Assembly: GCA_002067205.1 (NCBI GenBank)
Contig: MVQL01000209.1
Location: 62,001-126,000 of the forward strand
Source of the DNA: Pelotomaculum sp. PtaB.Bin104
GTDB taxonomy: Bacteria > Bacillota > Desulfotomaculia > Desulfotomaculales > Pelotomaculaceae
Direction: 5' to 3'
Length of the DNA stretch: 64,000 bases
The notes below the pieces were generated by a model. It worked only from the letters and a program-made list of their open reading frames with translations. It did not search any database and was not told the DNA's origin. Position 1 is the first letter of the stretch, and the number at the start of each line of letters is the position of its first letter. The translations under genes and the position numbers were made by a program. Of the stretch, positions 8,887 through 18,202 are shown in pieces.

Positions 8887-10230
8887 TTAATTCCTGCCGG
8901 AGCCGGGCAATGAAGCCATATTCATTGCTCCCTGCGGATGCATACTTGCGTAGGAGTGAGCTGGGTTTTCTTCAATGTCATATAATGGGGTTGCCACCAA
9001 TCCAGTATAGGCGGTGATGCCGTGCTCATTTAAATCCATACCTTCATATTCCACTTGTTCAGATACCCGAACGCCGACAGTTTTCTTTAAAGCGGTAAAT
9101 ACCAGATATGTTATTCCAAAAGCCCAGGTTGATACTGAAAGCACACCCAGCGCCTGCACAGCCAGGAGTTCGGCGCCGCCCCCATAAAACAAGCCGCCCT
9201 TCTGGGCAAACAACCCCACTGCCAGGACGCCCCAGGTGCCTCCCACCCCGTGCACTGCGATAGCGCCAACCGGGTCATCTGCCTTGAGCCGGTCAAAGAA
9301 GCCTACGGCCAGGACTACCAGGATGCCGGCTACTCCACCAATAACCACCGCCCCGGCTGGATGTACAAAGGCTGTGCCTGCGGTGATCGCCGCTAGACCG
9401 GCCAGTGCTCCGTTCATAGCCATACTGGGATCCGCTTTTCCATACTTGAACATTGTAAACAGGGTTCCTGCCGTGCCGCCCGCAGCCGCAGCCAAGTTTG
9501 TGGTCAGGGCAATCCGGGCAATATTCATATCCAACCCGGAAAGGGAACTGCCCGGGTTAAAACCAAACCAGCCAAACCACAAAATGAAGGTGCCAAGAAA
9601 GGCCAGGTGCAAGTTGTGTGCCGGCAGAACGTTTAGAGTACCATCCTGGTTGTACTTGCCAGTTCGCGGGCCCAGCACCAGAACGGCAGCAAGCGCGCTC
9701 CAGCCACCAACGGCGTGCACGGCTGCAGACCCGGCAAAGTCAAGCATCCCGAGTTTTCCCAGCCAACCGTCAACTCCCCAGATCCAGTGGCCGGCCACGG
9801 GGTAAATAATCGCGGCTGCGAGTACCGTATAAATAATGTAAGGTCCAAACTTCATCCGCTCGGCTACCGCACCGGAAACAATAGAGGCCATCGCCATGGC
9901 AAAGGCAGCCTGGAAGAGCCAGTAAGCATAAATTGGTATCCTTAGCTGAATGTGGTTTAAGTCGCCATCGATGAAAAAGCCAGTTGTTCCAAACAAGCCG
10001 GCCTGGTCCAGTCCGTACATTACCCCGAAGCCTACTGCCCAGTAGCTGAGCATGCCGACTGTGCTGTCTGTGAAGACCTTCATGACGATGTTCATCGAGT
10101 TCTTGGCGCGGATAAAGCCGGCTTCCAGGAAGGCGAAGCCGCCTTCCATAAAAAAGACCAGAGCAGCACACAGCAATACCCACACGGTATCCACACCTGA
10201 TGCCAGGTCTTGTAAATTTAATTCACTCAT
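8887..10230 (-). CDS. amt: Ammonium transporter (Amt family)
   Basis: A 447-residue channel-type ammonium transporter. It starts with the usual DTVWVLLCAALVFFMEGGFAFLE segment and contains the signature DFAGSAAVHAVGGWSALAA and the later VHGVGGTWGVLAVG, which supply the two pore histidines. About eleven membrane helices precede a soluble C-terminal tail. PII protein GlnB, encoded two genes upstream on the same strand, is the expected regulator that plugs this channel. A leader hairpin with a U8 tract sits just before the ribosome site AAAGGAGG (see 10252-10302). Confidence 0.95.
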   Translation of the reverse strand: MSELNLQDLASGVDTVWVLLCAALVFFMEGGFAFLEAGFIRAKNSMNIVMKVFTDSTVGMLSYWAVGFGVMYGLDQAGLFGTTGFFIDGDLNHIQLRIPIYAYWLFQAAFAMAMASIVSGAVAERMKFGPYIIYTVLAAAIIYPVAGHWIWGVDGWLGKLGMLDFAGSAAVHAVGGWSALAAVLVLGPRTGKYNQDGTLNVLPAHNLHLAFLGTFILWFGWFGFNPGSSLSGLDMNIARIALTTNLAAAAGGTAGTLFTMFKYGKADPSMAMNGALAGLAAITAGTAFVHPAGAVVIGGVAGILVVLAVGFFDRLKADDPVGAIAVHGVGGTWGVLAVGLFAQKGGLFYGGGAELLAVQALGVLSVSTWAFGITYLVFTALKKTVGVRVSEQVEYEGMDLNEHGITAYTGLVATPLYDIEENPAHSYASMHPQGAMNMASLPGSGRN

Positions 10231-10251
10231 CAGTTAACCTCCTTTATTCAC

Positions 10252-10302
10252 AAAAAAAACGCCTTATTAGACCGGTTCAATCAGCTTGAGCCGGTCAATA
10301 AG
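10252..10302 (-). terminator. Terminator or attenuator in front of amt
   Basis: On the minus strand a long stem (CTTATTGACCGG with CCGGTCTAATAAG) is followed by eight U residues. It lies between the 93-residue gene and amt, immediately upstream of the amt ribosome site. A second small stem (AGGGCG-AAGA-CGCTCT) just 5' abuts it and could compete with it, which would fit conditional termination. Confidence 0.75.
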
Positions 10303-10367
10303 AGCGTCTTCGCCCTGTCTAACAACCATGTTAATATTTTTATCGATTAATGCATTAACTCGCAGTA

Positions 10368-10649
10368 CTAATTTTTTTTAGTAATTTCCTCAATTGTGTG
10401 ATGCCATTTTTCCACGACTTCGTGTGCTATGGCGTCTGCCGGTGTTTTCTTAGCCAGGTTAATTAAAGTTCTTAAATCGTCAACCTTAATCAATGCAATC
10501 TCGTAGGACCCGCGTTCGCTGAATTCACCTAGAAAACTTCTTATTTTATCGATGCGGCAACTGATACAATGCTTGCGCGTAAGCAGACAGTTGTCACAGC
10601 TTTTATCTAAAAGCCTTTCGATTTCTTTAAAATCATCATAATCCATCAT
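10368..10649 (-). CDS. Small cysteine-containing protein between glnB and amt
   Basis: A 93-residue soluble protein of unknown family. Five cysteines (CDNCLLTRKHCISC region, residues about 18-31) could bind zinc or a metal cluster; the rest is predicted helical. It starts at ATG 10649 behind AAGGAGAGC. Its place between PII and the ammonium channel, on the same strand, suggests a role in nitrogen control, but this is inference from position only. Confidence 0.65.
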   Translation of the reverse strand: MMDYDDFKEIERLLDKSCDNCLLTRKHCISCRIDKIRSFLGEFSERGSYEIALIKVDDLRTLINLAKKTPADAIAHEVVEKWHHTIEEITKKN

Positions 10650-10676
10650 AGATAAGCTCTCCTTGAAAATTATACA

Positions 10677-11015
10677 TCATAGCGCGTTGTCCCCTGATTC
10701 ACCAGTGCGGATACGGATGGCATTTTCGACTGGAAGAATAAAAATTTTACCGTCACCGATTGATCCGGTTTGTGCTGCCTTTTTTATGATTTCTGTAACT
10801 ATGTCGACCTGCAAATCGCCAATGACAATTTCGAGCTTAATTTTTGGTAATAAATTAATGCTGTATTCGTTGCCACGATATACCCCGACCCTACCTTTTT
10901 GCAGGCCGCAACCAACTACATGACTGACAGTCATTCCGTTGACATTATACGCGCTTAAGGCTTCTTTAACTTCTTCCAGTTTTTCCGGACGAATAATTGC
11001 TTCAATTTTTTTCAT
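10677..11015 (-). CDS. glnB: Nitrogen regulatory protein PII
   Basis: A 112-residue PII protein. The T-loop contains GRVGVYRGNEYSINLLPKIK, with the conserved Tyr51 that is uridylylated in some phyla, and the C-terminal signature TGSIGDGKIFILPVENAIRIRTGE that forms the ATP/2-oxoglutarate site. PII binds ATP, ADP and 2-oxoglutarate and controls ammonium channels and nitrogen enzymes; linkage to amt makes a GlnK-like role likely. Start ATG 11015 has AAGGAGG. A strong attenuator-like hairpin lies in its leader. Confidence 0.94.
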   Translation of the reverse strand: MKKIEAIIRPEKLEEVKEALSAYNVNGMTVSHVVGCGLQKGRVGVYRGNEYSINLLPKIKLEIVIGDLQVDIVTEIIKKAAQTGSIGDGKIFILPVENAIRIRTGESGDNAL

Positions 11016-11588
11016 AAAAACAACCTCCTTGTTGTTCTTGCCGGCACCGGTAAGGGGTAGATATCTATTCACCAGCTATATTTAAGGCTGGCAAATGCTT
11101 GATTATCTTGATTATATTGACACCTCCTTATTGTTTTTCTTTTATAAAAGCATAGCTCTATAAAAAAATAATGACATCCTCAAACCACTATGATAGCGGC
11201 TTTTGAGGACATCATTGTCCTAACTGCATCAGTGAAGCATCATTCTATTACCTCTGATTGTACTCTAGCTCTTGTTCTTTTACAAGGGCTAGAGTTATAA
11301 GCCAAATCAAGTATACTGTATCCAAATATATTGAATACGCTGATATCGCGGAAAGCCACCGACAATATTATTGCTGTTGAGCCGGAAGTTATCGTTCCTA
11401 ATACCAGATGAAGTCTTCCCGGAAGCATCCGGCCAAAGAGTGCGGTCTTCCCGGATCACCGGGGCAATGTCTATAGTCAGCTGATTGCTGGCGCCGCTCA
11501 GGAGGTCCTGGATAAGCGAATATTGTTAAGCCGGCCGGGTTTTATTACAATAACCGTGTTGTATTTTGTGATAAAGCCCTGCATTGAC
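11016..11588. other. Leader of glnB and unassigned region
   Basis: The first 200 bases are the glnB leader with the hairpin at 11162-11216 and a second AAGGAGGTG site without a usable start codon. From 11230 to 11580 both strands carry short broken frames that resemble no known protein; this may be decayed coding DNA. Confidence 0.4.
11162..11216 (-). terminator. Terminator or attenuator in the glnB leader
   Basis: A 15-bp outer stem (AATGATGTCCTCAAA with its complement, two G-U pairs) and a 6-bp inner stem, followed on the minus strand by TTATTTTTTT. No minus-strand gene lies close upstream, so a leader attenuator about 150 bases before glnB is as likely as a plain terminator. Confidence 0.75.
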
Positions 11589-12563
11589 TCAGGGATTTGA
11601 TTTTTTATAATAGCGCTCCATTTTTTTCCCGCCACTATGAACATCCGGTACTACATCTACATGAATCAATATATCAATACCAAGCTTCTCTTCTATTTTT
11701 TGTTGGATTTCATCAATTTCCGTGCTGATATCAATCGGATCTGCTCCTTCACAAGAAACATCAGCATGAATTGATGCCATTATTTTTCCAGGGCCATACT
11801 CATGCACTAATAAACCGTGAGTACCTTCTATTCGCTTACACTGCAGCATGATTGAGTTGATATTTCGGACTAATTTAGGATCCGGGGCGGGGCCTAGGAT
11901 TAAATTTATTGAATCCCTGGCAATGCTAAACCCGGTGTAAATAATTAAAATTGATATGATCAGCCCTAATACCCCGTCTACTGGAAAGCTGACAAATTGC
12001 CCCAATATAGTTCCAGCTATCACCCCGCCGGTGGCAAGCATATCGTTTAAACTATCAGAGGCCGTGGCCCGGTTGATACTGGAGTTGATCGTGTTGCCGA
12101 TATACATATTATAGGAATACATCCATAGCTTAATGGAAATAGAAATAAACAGGATGGCAATTAATATGGGGCTATAAGTTACCGGCTCTGGATTGGTTAT
12201 CTTATCGAAGGAAATTTTCAACAGCTGTAAGCCAACCCCAAAGATAATAAATGAAATGATTAACGATGCTATATATTCAAATCGCCCATGGCCATAAGGA
12301 TGATTTTCATCCGGGGGGCGGTTGCTTATCTTTGCTCCAAATATGTTAATTACCGATGACCCTAAGTCGCTAAGGTTGTTAAAAGCATCGGAAATGACAG
12401 CAATGCTGTTTATAATTATGCCAATAGATAGCTTTATGAAAAATAACAACAGGTTGCAAATAATTCCCAGTACTCCAGACAAAACACCATAAGCTTCCCT
12501 AACGTTTTGATTAGTTACATTTTGGTAATCATTGACAAGTTTTCTAATGATAAATTCGATCAA
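11589..12563 (-). CDS. Cation diffusion facilitator (CDF) metal exporter
   Basis: A 324-residue CDF transporter. Six membrane helices; the intramembrane metal site is visible as DAFNNLSD in helix 2 and SDSLNDMLATGG in helix 5. The cytoplasmic HPYGHGRFEY motif lies between helices 2 and 3 and the C-terminal ferredoxin-like domain contains HADVSCEG and HVDVVPDVHSGG. CDF proteins export Zn, Fe, Co or Mn by proton antiport; the Asp-rich site does not settle which. The start is TTG 12563 behind GGGAGAA. Confidence 0.9.
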   Translation of the reverse strand: MIEFIIRKLVNDYQNVTNQNVREAYGVLSGVLGIICNLLLFFIKLSIGIIINSIAVISDAFNNLSDLGSSVINIFGAKISNRPPDENHPYGHGRFEYIASLIISFIIFGVGLQLLKISFDKITNPEPVTYSPILIAILFISISIKLWMYSYNMYIGNTINSSINRATASDSLNDMLATGGVIAGTILGQFVSFPVDGVLGLIISILIIYTGFSIARDSINLILGPAPDPKLVRNINSIMLQCKRIEGTHGLLVHEYGPGKIMASIHADVSCEGADPIDISTEIDEIQQKIEEKLGIDILIHVDVVPDVHSGGKKMERYYKKSNP

Positions 12564-12827
12564 AACAGATTCTCCCGTCTAAAACTTCTATATATAGGAC
12601 TATTTATTATTCCAATTATTCCATAATTTATAATAATATATCAACTAAGTTATCCAGTTACTATCCACATGCCAGACAATAATATCCAACACCTTTATTC
12701 CACTATCGCTGGCTCAATTCCTTAACATTATTTGATGTCTCTGCCCCAATGCGAAAAAGCCCTGATTGCTCAAGGCTTTTTTACTGGCTTCGCTTTGTAG
12801 GATGAATTATAAGCTAATCGCTGGATT

Positions 12828-13466
12828 CTAAGGCATAACCCTGCTGAATCCGAAAAAGTGATCTCCCCAGTACGGGCCGTTAATAGAGGCGATCATAACA
12901 CCGCTGCTGGACGTTGAACTAATGAAATTGCTTCCGCCCAGGTATATTCCTGTATGTGAAATTGTACCGCCGGCCCTGAAGGCAACGATGTCGCCTGGCC
13001 TTGCATCTTTAGCATTGATTCCCCACCCAAAATTATATTGTTCGACAGCAGTGCGGGGTAAATCGATCCCGAAATTTCCAAAAACATACTGGACGTAGCC
13101 CGAACAATCAAAACCCTTGGGTGTAGTTCCACCATACCGGTATGGAACTCCAATAAATGATTTTGCGTAGTCAAGGATCGTCCCTGCACGGCTTGACCCG
13201 CGGGATACCAGAGTGATCGGGGGAACATTTTGATTTGTATCAGTATTGTTTGCAATAATTAAGGACTGGCCCGGGAAGATCAAGGATGAATTAAGATTGT
13301 TTAACGCTTGAATTTGCTCCACTGATGTGTTATAAGACTGTGATATCGCCCACAGAGTGTCGCCGGGGTTTACCGTGTAAAATGTATCTGCAGAAGCTGA
13401 CAATGGTGCACTAAACATGGCTAAACTTAACAAAACGGTGCCCAAAAATAATTTTACTTTTCCCAC
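12828..13466 (-). CDS. Secreted LysM-NlpC/P60 peptidoglycan endopeptidase
   Basis: A 212-residue exported cell-wall hydrolase. A signal peptide covers residues 1-26 (ends SASA), one LysM domain residues 28-72 (YTVNPGDTLWAISQSYN), and the NlpC/P60 domain residues 95-212 with catalytic C121 in FDCSGYV and H171 in ISHTGIYLG. It should cut stem-peptide bonds in peptidoglycan. A c-di-AMP riboswitch lies directly upstream and ends about 12 bases before the GTG start, so expression is tied to c-di-AMP and wall or turgor homeostasis. GAGAGG is the ribosome site. Confidence 0.93.
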   Translation of the reverse strand: MGKVKLFLGTVLLSLAMFSAPLSASADTFYTVNPGDTLWAISQSYNTSVEQIQALNNLNSSLIFPGQSLIIANNTDTNQNVPPITLVSRGSSRAGTILDYAKSFIGVPYRYGGTTPKGFDCSGYVQYVFGNFGIDLPRTAVEQYNFGWGINAKDARPGDIVAFRAGGTISHTGIYLGGSNFISSTSSSGVMIASINGPYWGDHFFGFSRVMP

Positions 13467-13478
13467 GCTGCCTCTCTT

Positions 13479-13590
13479 TCCACACCTGCGAGGTTAGCTG
13501 ACGGGTTGGGACCGAAAGTTAGCCCCTTGCTGTAAGGCAATTCACCCCAATTCTTGGTTCCCCCGCTTCCCAAAGGGAATTCGGTGTATG
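13479..13590 (-). ncRNA. c-di-AMP riboswitch (ydaO/yuaA class)
   Basis: On the minus strand the segment contains the ydaO consensus blocks in order: GGGGGAACCAAG, TTGGGGTGAATT, then CCCGTCAGCTAACCTCG. A closing stem can form between ACACC (13583-13587) and GGTGT (13482-13486). It precedes a LysM-NlpC/P60 gene, a classical ydaO target. No intrinsic terminator fits between the aptamer and the start codon. Confidence 0.9.
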
Positions 13591-13737
13591 TATCTACTAA
13601 CTAATTGATGGTAACGAAGTCTGTTTTCACCTCCCTTTATTAAACATACCATAATGATACATTATTTTTCTTTTTTTTTAAAGATACAATATATTTCAGC
13701 CGGTGAAAGCCCCCTTAAACCCGGAAACTAAGTAACC

Positions 13738-14109
13738 CTATTCCATTTTGCTTCCGCATTTAAAACAATATTTAGCAGCTGCAGGGAGTTCTGTATTACA
13801 ATTGGGGCAAACCAGCTGCTTTGGATTTAACTGATCAATCTGGGCCTCGAGAGCATCAATTTCCTCCTCCAATGCCCTGGTGCTGTTAATCAGCTGATCC
13901 ATCTCTGCTTCAAGGCCCTGCTCGCTGTTATACTGCATATACACCAGCCGGCCCATGGCAGAAAAATTGATTTCCATTTCCTTTTCCAGTTTACTGATCT
14001 CATATTTAAGCTTTGCCACTCCCACTAAATCACTGGATTTCTTACCAAGTGATTTTGCCCCTTCTCCAATTGATCTGGCGCTTTCTCCGACCTTTTTAAA
14101 AATTTCCAT
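13738..14109 (-). CDS. Coiled-coil protein with C-terminal zinc ribbon
   Basis: A 123-residue protein. Residues 1-30 are a Ser/Gly/Lys amphipathic stretch (SIGEGAKSLGKKSSD), 35-95 a coiled coil rich in Glu and Leu, and 100-120 a zinc ribbon with CPNCNTELPAAAKYCFKCG. Proteins of this pattern occur widely in Firmicutes without an assigned function; they may scaffold or bind membranes. Start ATG 14109 has a strong AAGGAGG. Confidence 0.8.
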   Translation of the reverse strand: MEIFKKVGESARSIGEGAKSLGKKSSDLVGVAKLKYEISKLEKEMEINFSAMGRLVYMQYNSEQGLEAEMDQLINSTRALEEEIDALEAQIDQLNPKQLVCPNCNTELPAAAKYCFKCGSKME

Positions 14110-14322
14110 TTCACAATACCTCCTTATTAATGATAAGTAAAATCAAGACAATTTGTTAACTTAAATTTTTTGAATTTAAATCAGGTGCGGCTCAATTTTT
14201 CTTGTTCTGCAGAAAAAATGAAAAATTTCATTAGTTTACTTACTCTTCCAGTCTACCATACTGCAGTTCCAGTCTAATATATGCTTAATTCAACTTTTAT
14301 TGGTTATATCCTCTATATCTCC

Positions 14323-14487
14323 CTAAATCCTTTTTGAGCGAAAGTAGTTTAATAACCTTAAACTAGATATTAATAAAGTTGTGCCGGTCGGACTGGTCTC
14401 TAAAGCGTTATGCGGGTCGGTAATGCTGCGGTTTGTCAGCCCGAGCCCGGTGCCGGCATCGGAGTATTCCTCCCCCGCAGGAGAAGT
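14323..14487 (-). pseudogene. Fragment of a LytS-type histidine kinase ATP-binding domain
   Basis: About 54 minus-strand codons without a start codon contain DAGTGLGLTN, the G2 box of GHKL ATPase domains, followed at the right distance by ETSPTGTTLLISSLRLL, the usual closing strand. The rest of a kinase is absent. It is probably the 3' tail of a lost sensor gene; this identification rests on a short motif only. Confidence 0.4.
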
Positions 14488-14530
14488 TTAGGCGACTGCC
14501 CTCTTGAGCTATAAAATTACTGCCAATACA

Positions 14531-14559
14531 TTGACAAAAGAACAAAGATAAATTAATAT
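14531..14559 (+). promoter_or_regulatory. Sigma-A promoter of the met operon
   Basis: TTGACA at 14531-14536 and TAATAT at 14554-14559 with a 17-base spacer. It lies about 30 bases upstream of the S-box aptamer, as expected for the leader RNA. Confidence 0.8.
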
Positions 14560-14590
14560 ACTTATTAAGTTAATCATTTTAATGATATAT

Positions 14591-14704
14591 CTTCTTATCA
14601 AGAGAAGGGGAGGGCAGGACCCCATGAACCTTCGGCAACCTTCAAGAACTGAACGCTTGAGTGGTGCTAATTTCCGCCGGAGTAACCGGAAAGATGAGAA
14701 GAGG
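14591..14704 (+). ncRNA. SAM-I (S-box) riboswitch
   Basis: The S-box consensus is present in order: CTTATCAAGAGAAGGGGAGG, CCCATGAACCTTCGGCAACC, GGTGCTAATTTCC, and AAAGATGAGAAG closing helix P1. The 3' strand of P1 (AGAAGAGG) can pair instead with CCTCTTCT in the downstream terminator, giving the standard choice: with SAM bound, termination; without SAM, read-through into metX. Confidence 0.95.
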
Positions 14705-14715
14705 AGCAAATCAAG

Positions 14716-14740
14716 CCCTCTTCTTTATGAAGGGGTTTTT
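14716..14740 (+). terminator. S-box expression-platform terminator
   Basis: Stem CCCTCTTC / GAAGGGG with a U5 tract at 14736-14740, 12 bases after the SAM-I aptamer. It overlaps the predicted antiterminator strand. Confidence 0.85.
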
Positions 14741-14854
14741 GTTTATTACTTTTTTTTAGAACAAAGATTGAGCTTAACTTATTTAATCCTGCTCTTGTAC
14801 CTTTATTAAGGAAGTTGTTTTTGTTTATTCTTCCAGATAGGAGGCAACTCAAAT

Positions 14855-16066
14855 ATGAGTAATCGGATTAATATACTACAAAAGACCCCCAAGCATTTTG
14901 ATGGACTTCAATTTCCTCAATCTGTAGGAATGACAGTGCCGTACCGGGTAATTCTGGCGAGTAAAGATAACCCGCTGTCTCTTGAGTGCGGCAAAATGCT
15001 TGCTCCGGTGGAAGTGGAGTACGAGACCTACGGTAAATTGAATCAAGCACGTGATAATGCCATTCTGGTCCTGCACGCGCTCTCGGGGGATGCCCACGTG
15101 GCCGGATGGAGCGCCGGAGCCGACGCACTAAACCGGCCCTGGCTCAAAAAGCGCCCGGGCTGGTGGGACGGGATGATCGGTCCGGGCAAGGCTTTTGATT
15201 CTAATAAATACTTTATCATTTGCTCAAACATTTTAGGAAGCTGCTATGGAACAACCGGACCGTCCAGTATCAATCCGGAAACCGGCCGTCCCTATGGCTT
15301 AAGCTTTCCGGTTGTAACCGTGGGCGACTGGGTCAGGCTGCAGGAACGGCTGATCAGTTACCTTGGGATCAAGCGCCTGCGTGCTGTGGTCGGCGGTTCA
15401 CTGGGTGGCCAGCAAGCGCTGGAGTGGGCACTGGCTTACCCCGACCGGGTTGAAGCGGCGATTGTTATTGCCTCTGCCACCCACCTGGGCGACCAGGGGC
15501 TGGCTTTTAACGCTGTGGCCCGGCACGCCATCAGAACCGACCCAAATTTTCAGAATGGAAACTACTACAACACGACCGCGCCCCGCCAGGGCCTGGCGGC
15601 CGCCCGGATGCTGGGACACATTACGTACCTTTCGGAGACTTCCATGCACCGGAAGTTTGGCCGCAGGTACAGCAGCGGAAACAGGCCTGGCTTTCACCTG
15701 GGTGCCGATTTTGAAGTTGAGGGCTATCTCCAGCACCAGGGGGATAGTTTTGTGGAAAGGTTTGACGCCAACAGCTACTTATACATAACCAGGGCAATGG
15801 ACTACTATAATGCCGCTGACTGGGGCGAGGGTAACCTGGATCAGGCATGCCGCCGGATTGAAAGCCGGGTGCTGTTGGTTTCATATTCTTCCGACTGGCT
15901 TTACCCTCCGGAACAAACGAAGGAGTTGGCGCTGGCCTTAGGACGGAGCAGGAAAGCTGTAAGCTATATCAACATCCAGTCAGCTGCCGGCCACGACGCC
16001 TTTCTCCTGGAATTAGATCTGCTATCCCGGCTCGTGCTCGGGTTTTTAGAGAGGAAGGTGGCCTAA
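14855..16066 (+). CDS. metX: Homoserine O-acetyltransferase
   Basis: A 403-residue alpha/beta-hydrolase that acylates homoserine as the first committed step of methionine synthesis. The nucleophile is S182 in VVGGSLGGQQALEW; the other triad residues are D347 in SSDWLYPPEQ and H380 in GHDAFLLE. The ALSGDAHVAG and GTTGPSSINP loops are typical for MetX. Start ATG 14855 follows AGGAGG. It is the first gene after the SAM-I riboswitch, and its stop TAA overlaps the ATG of metW by one base. Confidence 0.95.
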   Translation: MSNRINILQKTPKHFDGLQFPQSVGMTVPYRVILASKDNPLSLECGKMLAPVEVEYETYGKLNQARDNAILVLHALSGDAHVAGWSAGADALNRPWLKKRPGWWDGMIGPGKAFDSNKYFIICSNILGSCYGTTGPSSINPETGRPYGLSFPVVTVGDWVRLQERLISYLGIKRLRAVVGGSLGGQQALEWALAYPDRVEAAIVIASATHLGDQGLAFNAVARHAIRTDPNFQNGNYYNTTAPRQGLAAARMLGHITYLSETSMHRKFGRRYSSGNRPGFHLGADFEVEGYLQHQGDSFVERFDANSYLYITRAMDYYNAADWGEGNLDQACRRIESRVLLVSYSSDWLYPPEQTKELALALGRSRKAVSYINIQSAAGHDAFLLELDLLSRLVLGFLERKVA

Positions 16067-16680
16067 TGAAGAGCAGGGTACACCGCTTTGATCATGATGT
16101 GATCTACTGCCTCATACCGGAAGGAGCCTCTGTGCTAGATTTGGGCTGCGGAGACGGGGAGCTCCTGACCAAACTAATCGAGAATAAAAAGGTGCAGGGG
16201 CTCGGCATTGAAAAGGATATTGACCAGGTCATGCAAACAATTGACAGGGGAGTTCCCGTCCTGCATTTAGACTTGGACGAGGGGCTGACCGGTCTGCCGG
16301 AGCACTTCTATGACTATGTAATATTGGAAAAAACTCTGCAGGCAGTAAACAAACCTCTTTTTGTTCTTGAGGAAATGCTCCGGGTTGGCGGGGCGGGCGT
16401 GGTCAGCTTCCCCAATTTCGGCTACCATCAGGTTGTGGGCTCACTGGTAGAGACCGGCCGGATGCCGGTAACAGCCGACCTCCCCTACCAGTGGTACGAC
16501 ACCCCCAACATTCACCTTTTTACAGCCATAGACTTCCTGGACTGGACCCGCGCCAACCGGGTCCGAATCGAGCAGGGGCTGGCATGGGTAGATGGCAGCA
16601 TTGTTCCCTTTAAGGAAGTGGATGCCGCCCGAGCCAGTGAGGTCTTGTTCGTGGTTTCCCGCCGGCGAAAAAATAATTGA
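16066..16680 (+). CDS. metW: Methionine biosynthesis protein MetW
   Basis: A 204-residue class I methyltransferase-fold protein with the SAM-binding motif SVLDLGCGDGELL near residue 25 and the MetW-typical VILEKTLQAVNKPLFVLEEM and VSFPNFGYH segments. MetW occurs fused or adjacent to MetX and is needed for full homoserine acetylation activity in some bacteria; it is not known as an active methyltransferase. The one-base overlap with metX suggests translational coupling. Confidence 0.92.
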   Translation: MKSRVHRFDHDVIYCLIPEGASVLDLGCGDGELLTKLIENKKVQGLGIEKDIDQVMQTIDRGVPVLHLDLDEGLTGLPEHFYDYVILEKTLQAVNKPLFVLEEMLRVGGAGVVSFPNFGYHQVVGSLVETGRMPVTADLPYQWYDTPNIHLFTAIDFLDWTRANRVRIEQGLAWVDGSIVPFKEVDAARASEVLFVVSRRRKNN

Positions 16681-16741
16681 TTACAGGGCCTCGGAGGAGC
16701 AACTACTAATAACCGAGGGATTCTAATAGGAAATCTAATGA

Positions 16742-18049
<1,308 letters not shown>

Positions 18050-18162
18050 AAATTAACCGGCTAAACATCACATATATTTTGATAGCATCAGTGCGCTGTC
18101 TCAGCGTTTCATATCTATGGCTAATTTTTTTACCACCAAGATAGCTGGTAGAATGTTTGTTG

Positions 18163-18198
18163 GGGGAAGCCATAAAGTGTCAGGTAACTTCCCCTTTT
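18163..18198 (+). terminator. Terminator of the metXWY operon
   Basis: GGGGAAG / CTTCCCC stem with an 18-base loop followed by TTTT, about 110 bases past the metY stop. Confidence 0.65.
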
Positions 18199-18202
18199 GT
18201 GC

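Noticed and set aside
9236-9805. Long plus-strand open frame opposite amt
   Set aside because: It is antisense to a clear ammonium transporter gene and its proline/alanine-rich translation is a codon-bias shadow.
11240-11428. Minus-strand open frame of 62 codons upstream of glnB
   Set aside because: No ribosome site and no coding-like sequence.
15363-15788. 141-codon frame overlapping metX
   Set aside because: Out-of-frame shadow of metX with a Trp/Arg/Pro-rich translation.
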